From Ornithinimicrobium avium (lineage in GTDB: Bacteria > Actinomycetota > Actinomycetes > Actinomycetales > Dermatophilaceae), in NCBI RefSeq assembly GCF_003351765.1, contig NZ_CP031229.1, positions 2,294,001 to 2,358,000 on the forward strand: a stretch of DNA of 64,000 nt. Reading direction: 5' to 3'. The first letter of the stretch is position 1. Every line of letters starts with the position of its first letter. Positions 57,226 through 64,000 of this stretch are shown piece after piece. The notes beneath the pieces were generated by a model. The model worked only from the letters and a program-made list of their open reading frames with translations, was not told the origin of the DNA and did not search any database. A program made the translations under genes and the position numbers.

Positions 57226-58445
57226 GCGTGCCGGCGGGGGCCGGCGCGGACAGGGTGCCGCCGGGCTGGGCCGTGACGACGGTGCTGGCCTCGCTGGCGA
57301 TGATCGGCCCGTTCACGATCGACACCGTCTTTCCCGGCTTCCAGGCGATCGGCGAGGATCTCGGCGGAGACACGGCGGCGCTGCAGCAGGTGACCAGCGT
57401 CTACCTGCTCACCTTCGCGGTGATGAGCGTGCTGCACGGGCCGCTCTCCGACGCGCTCGGCCGCAAGCCGGTCATGCTCGGCGGGATCGCGGGGTATGTC
57501 GTGGCCTCCGTGGCCTGCGCGCTCGCCCCCACCCTGGGCTGGCTGCTCGTGGGCCGGGCGGTGCAGGGCCTGTTCGCCGGGGCCGCCACGATCGTCAGCC
57601 GCGCGGTCATCCGCGACCTGTACGCCGGGGCGGCGGCGCAGCGGCTGATGAGCCAGGTGATGATGATCTTCGCCATCGCGCCGGCCATCGCGCCGGTCAT
57701 CGGTGGCTGGCTGCTGCTGGCCGGTCCGTGGCGCGGCATCTTCTGGTTCGTCGGCCTCTACGGGGTGGTGGTCGCGGTGGTCACCGCACGGGCGCTGCCC
57801 GAGACGCTGCCGCCGGCACAGCGCCAGCCGCTGCGGGTCGGGGCGCTGCTCTCAGGGCTGTGGGTGGTGGCACGGTCCTGGAGCTTCGAGCGGCTGGCGC
57901 TGGCCACGGCGTTCATCTTCAGCGCCTACATCTTCTACGTCCTGGCCGCGCCGATCGTCGTCGTCGAGCTGCTCGGCCTGGGCGAGCAGGACTTCTGGAT
58001 CCTCTTCGTGCCGATGATCGGCGGGATGGTCCTGGGCTCCTGGGTCAGCGGCCGCGCGGCCGGCCGGGTCGACGCCGAGGTGCTCGTCGACCGCGCCGTC
58101 CTGCTGGTCCTCCTGGCGACGGCGGTCAACGTGGCGCTCGTCCTCGTGGCGCCCCGCCCGCCCTGGGTGGTGGTCGGGCCGGCCCTCATCGGCGTGGGGA
58201 TCGGCGTGGTCTTCCCGGTGCTGCAGCTCGCCCTGCTCGACCTCTTCCCGCACCACCGCGGCGCCGCCGCCTCGATGTCTGCCTTCTCGGTGCTGATCTG
58301 CAACGCGCTGGTCGCCGGCGTGGTCGCCCCGCTGGTCACCACCTCGCTGCTCAGCGCCGCGCTGACCAGCACCGGCTTCGCCGCGGCCGGGGCGCTCCTG
58401 TGGGGCTGGCACCGGGGCGCCACCCGCCCCGCGGCCCCGGCCTGA
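57222..58445 (+). CDS. Bcr/CflA-type multidrug MFS exporter
   Basis: A 407-residue MFS exporter of the Bcr/CflA branch, with MIGPFTIDTVFPGFQAIGEDL in helix 1, HGPLSDALGRKPVMLGG in the loop 2-3 motif, and QGLFAGAATIVSRAVIRDLY, characteristic of that group. Such pumps expel bicyclomycin-like drugs, sulfonamides or cysteine pathway metabolites. The GTG start overlaps the YczE-like stop by 4 nt (GTGA), hence translational coupling. It is convergent with the aminotransferase gene, with a 51-nt gap and no strong terminator. Confidence 0.91.
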   Translation: MSVPAGAGADRVPPGWAVTTVLASLAMIGPFTIDTVFPGFQAIGEDLGGDTAALQQVTSVYLLTFAVMSVLHGPLSDALGRKPVMLGGIAGYVVASVACALAPTLGWLLVGRAVQGLFAGAATIVSRAVIRDLYAGAAAQRLMSQVMMIFAIAPAIAPVIGGWLLLAGPWRGIFWFVGLYGVVVAVVTARALPETLPPAQRQPLRVGALLSGLWVVARSWSFERLALATAFIFSAYIFYVLAAPIVVVELLGLGEQDFWILFVPMIGGMVLGSWVSGRAAGRVDAEVLVDRAVLLVLLATAVNVALVLVAPRPPWVVVGPALIGVGIGVVFPVLQLALLDLFPHHRGAAASMSAFSVLICNALVAGVVAPLVTTSLLSAALTSTGFAAAGALLWGWHRGATRPAAPA

Positions 58446-58496
58446 GGGCAGCGCGGCGACCCCGCCGGGTCCTGGCGCAGACGTGGCCCGGGGGGC

Positions 58497-59753
58497 TCAG
58501 GACGCGACCGACTCCACCGTCTCGGCCCAGATGCCGACGGCCTCGTCCACCAGCGCCTCGTCCACGACGAGGGCGGGGATGAACCGGACCACCTGCCCCC
58601 AGGCGCCGCAGGTCAGGAGCAGCAGCCCGCGGCGCGCGGCCTCCTGCTGGACCGCGCCGGCGGTGGCCCCGTCGGGCTCGCCGGCGTGGTCGCGGAACTC
58701 GTTGCCCAGCATGAGGCCGAGCCCGCGCACATCGGTGATCCGGTCGTCGTCGGCCGCGACCTTCTCCAGCCCGGCCCGCAGCTGCTCGCCGCGCGCGGCG
58801 GCGTTCTCGACCAGGCCCTCGTCCTGGATGACGTCCAGGGTCGCGACCGCCGCGGCGCAGGCGACGGCGTTGGCACCGTAGGTCCCGCCCTGCGAGCCCG
58901 GCCAGGCCCTGCTCATCAGCTCCTCGGAGGCGGCGATGGCCGACAGCGGGAAGCCGGAGGCCAGTCCCTTGGCGGTGACGACGACGTCCGGCCGGCCGTC
59001 GAAGTGCTCGTGGCCCCAGAAGCGCCCGGTCCGTCCCCAGCCGGTCTGCACCTCGTCCAGCACCAGGAGGATGCCGTGGCGGTCGGCCCGCTCGCGCAGC
59101 CCGGCGAGGAACTCCGTCGACGCCGGCACGTAGCCGCCCTCGCCGAGCACCGGCTCCACCACGAAGGCGGCCGTGTCGGCCGGCGAGCTCACCGTCTGCA
59201 GGAGGTAGTCCAGCTCGCGCAGCGCGAACCGGGTCGCCTCCTGCTCGCTCCACCCGTAGTGGGTGGGACTGGGGAACGGCGCCAGGTGCACCCCGGCCAT
59301 GAGCGGGGCGAAACCGGAGCGGAACTTGGTGCCCGAGGTGGTCATCGAGGCGGCGGCGACGGTGCGGCCGTGGAACCCGCCGTGGAAGGTGACGACGTTG
59401 GGCCGGCCGGTGGCCTGGCGCACCAGGCGCAGCGCCGCCTCCACCGCCTCGGAGCCGGAGTTGGCGAAGAAGACCCGGTCCAGGCCGGCGGGGAGCACCT
59501 CCCCCATCCGTTCCACCAGCCTCAGCAGCGGCCGGTGCATCACGGTCGTGTACTGGGCGTGGATCAGCCGGCCGACCTGCTCCTGCGCCGCAGCGACGAC
59601 GCGGGGGTGGCAGTGCCCCGTGCTCGTGACGCCGATGCCGGCGGTGAAGTCGAGGAACCTACGGTCGTCCTCGTCGAAGATCAGGGCACCCTCGCCGCGG
59701 GCGGCGATCACCCCCGTGGCCTGCTTGAGCAGCGGGGACAACGACGTCGCCAT
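58497..59753 (-). CDS. gabT: Class III aminotransferase (GABA/ornithine-type)
   Basis: A 418-residue PLP aminotransferase of subgroup III. The domain order is as in GabT/ArgD: DFTAGIGVTSTGHCHPRVV near residue 38, FANSGSEAVEAALRLVRQAT near residue 98, a LLVLDEVQTGWGRTG motif with the PLP-contacting Asp, and the Schiff-base Lys in VTAKGLASGFPL. It transfers amino groups from an omega-amine such as 4-aminobutyrate. The divergent semialdehyde dehydrogenase gene supports a GABA-like substrate. AGGAGG lies 6 nt before the ATG at 59753. A 14-bp palindrome sits in the intergenic gap. Confidence 0.9.
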   Translation of the reverse strand: MATSLSPLLKQATGVIAARGEGALIFDEDDRRFLDFTAGIGVTSTGHCHPRVVAAAQEQVGRLIHAQYTTVMHRPLLRLVERMGEVLPAGLDRVFFANSGSEAVEAALRLVRQATGRPNVVTFHGGFHGRTVAAASMTTSGTKFRSGFAPLMAGVHLAPFPSPTHYGWSEQEATRFALRELDYLLQTVSSPADTAAFVVEPVLGEGGYVPASTEFLAGLRERADRHGILLVLDEVQTGWGRTGRFWGHEHFDGRPDVVVTAKGLASGFPLSAIAASEELMSRAWPGSQGGTYGANAVACAAAVATLDVIQDEGLVENAAARGEQLRAGLEKVAADDDRITDVRGLGLMLGNEFRDHAGEPDGATAGAVQQEAARRGLLLLTCGAWGQVVRFIPALVVDEALVDEAVGIWAETVESVAS

Positions 59754-59786
59754 CGCCACCCTCCTTTGCTAGATTGCTGACGGAAG

Positions 59787-59800
59787 GATTGTCGACAATC
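59787..59800. promoter_or_regulatory. GntR-type operator palindrome between divergent catabolic genes
   Basis: GATTGTCGACAATC is a perfect 14-bp palindrome in the 85-bp gap between the gabT-like and gabD-like genes. Its core TTGTCGACAA fits the TNGTNNACNA pattern bound by FadR/FCD-type GntR regulators, and such a regulator is encoded at 61312-62043. Confidence 0.65.
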
Positions 59801-59838
59801 AGCGTATCCCAACCGACCCGTCGAAGGAGTGGTCCGTC

Positions 59839-61299
59839 GTGGACGCACCCGTGGTCCGAAACCTCCCCAAGCAGCTCTTCGTCGCCGGCTCCTGGGTGGA
59901 CGCCACCGACGGCGCCACCTTCGAGGTGCTCAACCCCGCCACCGGTGAGGTCCTGTGCGAGGTCGCTGACGCCTCGCCGGCAGACGGCCGCTCCGCGCTC
60001 GATGCCGCCGTCGCCGCGCAGCCCTCGTTCGCCCGGACGACCCCCCTGGAGCGCCACGAGATCCTGACGACCGCCTTCCGGCTGCTGCACGAACGCATCG
60101 ACGACCTCGCCCTGCTGATGACCCTGGAGATGGGCAAGCCGCTGCCCGAGGCGCGTGGCGAGATCAGCTACGCCGCGGAGTTCCTGCGCCACTTCGCCGG
60201 CGAGGCGCTGCGCATCGACGGCGGCTTCCAGACCGCCCCGCAGGGCGGCGCACGTCTCCTGGTCACCCGGCAGCCGGTCGGGCCGTGCCTGCTGGTCACC
60301 CCGTGGAACTTCCCGATGGCGATGGGCACCCGCAAGATCGGACCGGCGATCGCCGCCGGCTGCACGAGCGTGATCAAGCCGGCCCACCAGACGCCGCTGT
60401 CGATGCTGGCCCTCGTCGACGTGCTGCGCGAGGCGGGCCTGCCCGACGGCGTGGTCAACTGCCTCACCACGACCGACGCCAGCGGCGTCATGGAGCCGCT
60501 CATCCGGTCCGGCCTGGCCCGCAAGCTCTCCTTCACCGGCTCCACCAAGGTGGGCAAGGTCCTCCTCGAGCAGTGCGCCTCGACCGTCCTGCGCACCTCG
60601 ATGGAGCTCGGCGGCAACGCCCCCTTCGTGGTCTTCGAGGACGCCGACCTGGACGAGGCCGTCACCGGGGCCATGGCCGCCAAGATGCGCAACATGGGCG
60701 AGGCCTGCACGGCGGCCAACCGGATCTACGTGCAGGAGCCGGTCATCGAGGAGTTCGGCCGACGGCTCGCGGAGCGGATGGGCAGGCTCACCGTCGGCGA
60801 CGGCACCCAGGACGGCGTGGACGTCGGGCCGCTCATCGACGAGGCCGGCCTGGCCAAGGTGAGCGACCTCGTCGCCGACGCCGTGGACCGCGGCGCCACG
60901 GTGCTCACCGGCGGGGAGCGGGTGGACGGCCCGGGCTACTTCTACCGGCCCACGGTCCTCACCGGCGTGCCGACCGCGGCCCGGATGGCCCAGGAGGAGA
61001 TCTTCGGACCCGTCGCCCCCCTCACCCCGTTCACGACCGAGGAGGAGGCGGTCCGGCTGGCCAACGACACGCGCTTCGGGCTGGTCTCCTACGTCTACAC
61101 CAACGACCTGCGCCGGGCGCTGCGGATGGCCGAGGCGATCGAGAGCGGCATGGTCGGGCTCAACCAGGGCGTGGTCTCCAACCCCTACGCGCCCTTCGGC
61201 GGGATGAAGGAGTCGGGGCTCGGCCGCGAGGGAGGCTCGGTCGGCATCGACGAGTTCCTCGAGACCAAGTACGTCGGCATCGCGATGCCGCAGCGCTGA
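59839..61299 (+). CDS. gabD: NAD(P)-dependent succinate-semialdehyde dehydrogenase-like enzyme
   Basis: A 486-residue aldehyde dehydrogenase. The catalytic Cys290 lies in MGEACTAANRIYV and the general base Glu256 in MELGGNAPFV. VTPWNFPMAMGTRKIGPAIAAGC is the cofactor-binding stretch typical of SSADH, and the C-terminal part has GLNQGVVSNPYAPFGGMKESG. With the class III aminotransferase it can convert an omega-amino acid to a dicarboxylate; succinate semialdehyde is the best guess. AAGGAG precedes the GTG at 59839. It is divergent from the gabT-like gene and convergent with the gntR gene. Confidence 0.92.
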   Translation: MDAPVVRNLPKQLFVAGSWVDATDGATFEVLNPATGEVLCEVADASPADGRSALDAAVAAQPSFARTTPLERHEILTTAFRLLHERIDDLALLMTLEMGKPLPEARGEISYAAEFLRHFAGEALRIDGGFQTAPQGGARLLVTRQPVGPCLLVTPWNFPMAMGTRKIGPAIAAGCTSVIKPAHQTPLSMLALVDVLREAGLPDGVVNCLTTTDASGVMEPLIRSGLARKLSFTGSTKVGKVLLEQCASTVLRTSMELGGNAPFVVFEDADLDEAVTGAMAAKMRNMGEACTAANRIYVQEPVIEEFGRRLAERMGRLTVGDGTQDGVDVGPLIDEAGLAKVSDLVADAVDRGATVLTGGERVDGPGYFYRPTVLTGVPTAARMAQEEIFGPVAPLTPFTTEEEAVRLANDTRFGLVSYVYTNDLRRALRMAEAIESGMVGLNQGVVSNPYAPFGGMKESGLGREGGSVGIDEFLETKYVGIAMPQR

Positions 61300-61311
61300 G
61301 GACGCAAGGGA

Positions 61312-62043
61312 TCAGTCGGCCTGCCGCGCGACCCTGCCGTTGCGGCTGGCCTCGACCAGCTCGCGCACCGCGTCGGCCATGTGCGCGACCAGCAGCCGGT
61401 CGGTCAGCTCGGCGTCGCCGTCGCGCAGCGCCTGCGCGATGGCCCGGTGCTCGGAGACCCGCAGGACGTCGTCGGCGTAGCTGCTGCCCAGCGCGTGCAC
61501 GCAGATCCGCGCCTCGGCGGCCTGCGTCTCGTGGATCCGCCGGAGCCGTTCGCTGCCGGTGAGCGCCACGAGCTTCTCGTGGAAGCCGATGTCGGCCTCG
61601 GCGACCCCGTGGGAGTCGCCGGCCTCCGCGGCCCGCGCCATCTGGTCCAGCACCCGCTCCAGGGCGTCGGCCGCCGCGACGTGGTCGCCGCGCAGGAGCA
61701 CCGCCGCGGCGCACCGCTCGATCGCCTCGCGGGCGAGGAACATGTCCTCCACGTTCTCCGGCGTGAGGTCCACGACGAACAGTCCGCGGTTGCGGATCGA
61801 GGTCAGCAGCCCCTCCTGGCTGAGGCGCTGCAGGCCCTCCCGCAGCGGTCCGCGGCTGACCCCGAGCTGCCGGGCCAGGGCGACCTCGTGCAGCTGGCTC
61901 CCCGGCGGGAAGTCGCCGTTGGCGATGGCGCGGCGCACCCGGGCGGCCACCCGTGCCGGGGTGGACTGCTGCACCAGGGGCCGCAGCGTCGCCGCCCTGC
62001 GCGCGGCACCGGCCACGGTGGGCGCACTGCCCTCCGGGCTCAC
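61312..62043 (-). CDS. GntR family regulator, FadR/FCD subfamily
   Basis: A 243-residue GntR regulator. The N-terminal winged helix is seen in VAARVRRAIANGDFPPGSQL and LARQLGVSRGPLREGLQRLSQEG. The C-terminal FCD domain (about 95-230) includes FLAREAIERCAAAVL, the FHEKLV helix and SEHRAIAQAL, with His positioned for metal or ligand binding. Such proteins repress amine and organic-acid catabolism. Its GTG at 62043 overlaps the upstream gene by 4 nt, so it is cotranscribed with the isomerase-like and aminotransferase genes. The palindrome at 59787 is its likely operator. Confidence 0.92.
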   Translation of the reverse strand: MSPEGSAPTVAGAARRAATLRPLVQQSTPARVAARVRRAIANGDFPPGSQLHEVALARQLGVSRGPLREGLQRLSQEGLLTSIRNRGLFVVDLTPENVEDMFLAREAIERCAAAVLLRGDHVAAADALERVLDQMARAAEAGDSHGVAEADIGFHEKLVALTGSERLRRIHETQAAEARICVHALGSSYADDVLRVSEHRAIAQALRDGDAELTDRLLVAHMADAVRELVEASRNGRVARQAD

Positions 62044-62783
62044 CGGACCACCGCCGTCCCGGACAGGGAGCCCAGCCCGGGCAGGTCGGGCGGGACGCCG
62101 CCGGCCGCCAGCCGCAGGCCCTCCCAGACGGTGACCTGGTTGGCGGTGAGCACCGGCATGCCGGCCGCCTCCTCGAGGTCGTCGAGCCAGGCGAGCGTGT
62201 GCATCGCCGTGTCGGGGACGAGCACCGCCTCGGCGCCCTGCCCCCGCGCCGCCCCGGCGACGAGGGCGAGGACCTGCTCCCGTCCCAGGGTGCCGACCTC
62301 GGCCGCGGTGAGGATGCCGTGGCTGGACAGCTCGGCGACCTCCACCCCGCCGTGGCCCAGGAAGTCGACGAACCGCTGCGCGACGTCGCGCGGGTAGGAC
62401 GCCGCGGCGACCACGCGCTGCAGCCCCAGCGCACGCGCCGCCGCCACGAAGGCGAGCGAGGTGGAGGACGCCGGCAGCGAGGCGGCCTGCGCGACCTGCT
62501 CCGCCTGCCGCCGGGCCCCGTCCCAGCCGAAGACGAAGGAGCCCGAGGTGCAGGCCCACATCACCGCGTCGGGACGATGCTGCCGCACCAGCTCCTCGGC
62601 ACCGACGAGCAGGCGCTCCGCACGGCCCAGGTCGAGCAGGGCGTCGACCCGGTGCGCGTCCTCACCGACGGAGGTGTGCACCAGCGGCAGCCGGACCCGG
62701 TCCTCCCACCGCGACCGCAGGACGTCGTAGTCGTCCTGCGCGCTGTGGCCGGGGTAGAGCAGTCCGACGGCGGTCGTCCTCAC
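62040..62783 (-). CDS. Asp/Glu racemase-superfamily protein (maleate isomerase / AMDase-like)
   Basis: A 247-residue protein resembling maleate cis-trans isomerase and arylmalonate decarboxylase. VGLLYPGHSAQDDYD near the start and VMWACTSGSFVFG with Cys78 match the family. The second catalytic Cys seen in isomerases and racemases is Asp191 here (VLVPDTAMHT). A two-Cys proton relay is therefore absent, so a one-Cys decarboxylase-like or altered chemistry is possible. It overlaps gntR downstream and the aminotransferase upstream by 4 nt each, which places it in the catabolic operon. Its substrate is unknown. Confidence 0.8.
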   Translation of the reverse strand: MRTTAVGLLYPGHSAQDDYDVLRSRWEDRVRLPLVHTSVGEDAHRVDALLDLGRAERLLVGAEELVRQHRPDAVMWACTSGSFVFGWDGARRQAEQVAQAASLPASSTSLAFVAAARALGLQRVVAAASYPRDVAQRFVDFLGHGGVEVAELSSHGILTAAEVGTLGREQVLALVAGAARGQGAEAVLVPDTAMHTLAWLDDLEEAAGMPVLTANQVTVWEGLRLAAGGVPPDLPGLGSLSGTAVVR

Positions 62784-64000
62784 GCGCCCGTCCCCATCCG
62801 GTCCAGCGCGACCCGCAGGCGTCGCACGCCCTCGTGGATCCGGTCCGGCGGGGTGGAGGCGAAGCACAGCCGCAGCGCGTCGGGGAAGCGGCCCTCCGCC
62901 GAGAAGGCGTTGCCGGGGATGTAGGCCACGCCCTCGGCGAGCGCGACCGGGAACAGGGCCTCCGTGTCGGGCGGGCCGCCGTCGGCGCCCCCGCCCTCGA
63001 GGGTGACCCAGAGGAAGAAACCGCCCTCGGGGTCGGTCCACCGCGCGACGTCGGAGAGGTGCTCGGCGAGCGCCTGCTGCATCGCCTCCTTGCGCCGGCG
63101 GTACTCCTGGCGCTGGACCGCCACGTGCTCCTGCAGGTGGCCGGCCTGCAGGAAGGCGGCGACCAGGCGCTGCATCGGCAGGTTGGTGCAGGTGTCCATC
63201 GCCTGCTTGGCGTTGATGAGCAGCGGCTGCAGCGAGGGGTCGGTGTCGACCCAGCCGACCCGCAGCCCGGGGGCGATGATCTTGGAGAAGGTGCGCACCG
63301 AGAAGACCAGAGGGTCGCCGTCGGCCAGCTCGTGCAGGCTGGGCACCTCCTCGTCGGCGAAGCCGAGCATCCGGTAGGGGTCGTCGTCGACGACCACGCT
63401 GCCCCACTCGCGGGCCAGCTCCAGCAGCGCCTCGCGCCGGGCCCGCGACATCGTCGCGCCGGAGGGGTTCTGGAAGGTCGGGATCGTGTAGATGACCTTG
63501 GGCCGCCCGCGCGCCTCGCCCAGCGCCCGCAGCTGCTCGACGACCATGCCCTCGTGGTCCACCGGCACCTCGAGGAGGCGCGCCTGGTAGGAGAGCGCGG
63601 TCGCGCTGCCGTTGGTGTAGGTCGGGGACTCCACGGCGACCAGGTCGCCGGGGTCGACGAAGAGCTTGTTGGCCAGGTCCAGACCCTGCATCCCGCCGGC
63701 GGTGATGGTCAGCCGGTCCGCGGTGGTCGCGTCGGAGGTGCCCTCGAGCATCGCCAGCAGCGCCTCCCGCAGCGCGGGGTCGCCCTCGGTCGCCGCGTAG
63801 TCGAAGGCGTCGGCGGACCCGGCCCCGATGGCGGCCGGGGCGACCTCGGCGAGCGCCGCCGCGGGGATCGCCTCCCGGGCGGGGCTGCCCATCGCCAGGC
63901 GCACGATGTCGTGCGTCTGGCCGGCCAGCAGCGAGGTGCTCGAGTCGATCACCGACCCCACCAGGCTCGCCGCTCGGTCCGCCAGCGGCAGGGTCGGGTG
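62780..64000 (-). CDS. PLP-dependent class I/II aminotransferase (5' end beyond window)
   Basis: A fold-type I aminotransferase related to MocR-like, 2-aminoadipate and aromatic aminotransferases. The frame is open to the right edge, so the N-terminus is missing; a GTG at 63961 exists, but upstream residues (LPLADRAASLVGSV) look like genuine coding sequence. Features are TAGGMQGLDLANKLF, a long middle segment with TIPTFQNPSGATMSRARR, and the PLP Lys in RTFSKIIAPGLRVGWV. It overlaps the downstream isomerase-like gene by 4 nt. It probably acts with that enzyme and the GntR regulator on the same amino-compound pathway. Confidence 0.88.
   Translation of the reverse strand, partial: HPTLPLADRAASLVGSVIDSSTSLLAGQTHDIVRLAMGSPAREAIPAAALAEVAPAAIGAGSADAFDYAATEGDPALREALLAMLEGTSDATTADRLTITAGGMQGLDLANKLFVDPGDLVAVESPTYTNGSATALSYQARLLEVPVDHEGMVVEQLRALGEARGRPKVIYTIPTFQNPSGATMSRARREALLELAREWGSVVVDDDPYRMLGFADEEVPSLHELADGDPLVFSVRTFSKIIAPGLRVGWVDTDPSLQPLLINAKQAMDTCTNLPMQRLVAAFLQAGHLQEHVAVQRQEYRRRKEAMQQALAEHLSDVARWTDPEGGFFLWVTLEGGGADGGPPDTEALFPVALAEGVAYIPGNAFSAEGRFPDALRLCFASTPPDRIHEGVRRLRVALDRMGTGA

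Overview
The window is about 64 kb of very GC-rich, densely coded DNA with GTG/TTG starts and frequent 4-nt gene overlaps. The gene content (CarD regulator, class F sortase, EF-G2, VIT-type transporter, C-terminal-GG MoaA, MHS and MMPL transporters, group III-like phosphofructokinase) points to an actinobacterium, most plausibly in the Intrasporangiaceae/Ornithinimicrobium-Serinicoccus neighbourhood. That placement is inference from style, not a database match. I see no rRNA, tRNA, CRISPR array, insertion sequence or prophage, and no gene-free stretch longer than 300 bases.

Layout. 1-16.3 kb is housekeeping and transport: an S10 serine carboxypeptidase cut by the left edge, a lipase-maturation-factor-like membrane protein, an M3 oligopeptidase, a small membrane protein, an EF-G-like protein with degenerate GTPase motifs, an RND efflux pump, a BCCT osmolyte transporter, a divergent glucose-6-phosphate dehydrogenase, a VIT/CCC1 metal transporter, a DedA-like protein and a beta-propeller lactonase. 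16.3-22.8 kb holds malic enzyme, an MFS exporter, a class F sortase with an adjacent secreted C-terminally anchored protein, and a CPA1 cation/proton antiporter broken by a 1-nt frameshift. 22.8-25.0 kb has an HPr-kinase-like ATPase overlapping a PqqD-like small protein, divergent from a coiled-coil protein of unknown function. 25-32.4 kb carries bioY, pfkA, a CarD paralogue, ilvA, a YciI protein, and an MMPL transporter divergent from a MarR regulator.

The centrepiece is 32.4-53 kb: molybdenum cofactor genes (mog, moaA), a TDT-family channel and an MHS transporter, then a ten-gene leftward run narK, Cys-rich HTH regulator, narG, narH, narJ, narI, cupin, moeZ-like, mobA, moaD. Divergent from narK, a rightward run encodes a DUF2249 protein, a hemerythrin, an NnrS-like membrane protein and a 920-residue membrane-anchored three-cupredoxin copper nitrite reductase. 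Together these can take up nitrate, reduce it on a molybdenum enzyme, supply part of its cofactor, reduce nitrite to NO at the membrane and probably sense or buffer NO.

53-64 kb contains a GT2-like protein, an orphan NarL/LuxR response regulator, a GH13 alpha-glucan enzyme, a YczE-type membrane protein, a Bcr/CflA-type exporter, and an amine/GABA-like catabolic locus (class III aminotransferase, divergent semialdehyde dehydrogenase, GntR regulator, Asp/Glu racemase-superfamily protein, PLP aminotransferase running off the right edge). A perfect 14-bp palindrome lies in its divergent promoter gap.

Two window-wide signals stand out. Many first genes have a TANNNT box 6-9 nt before the start codon with no Shine-Dalgarno, which suggests leaderless transcripts. 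Most of the rare TAT/ATA triplets sit inside GTATG/CATAC, in several codon phases and on both strands.
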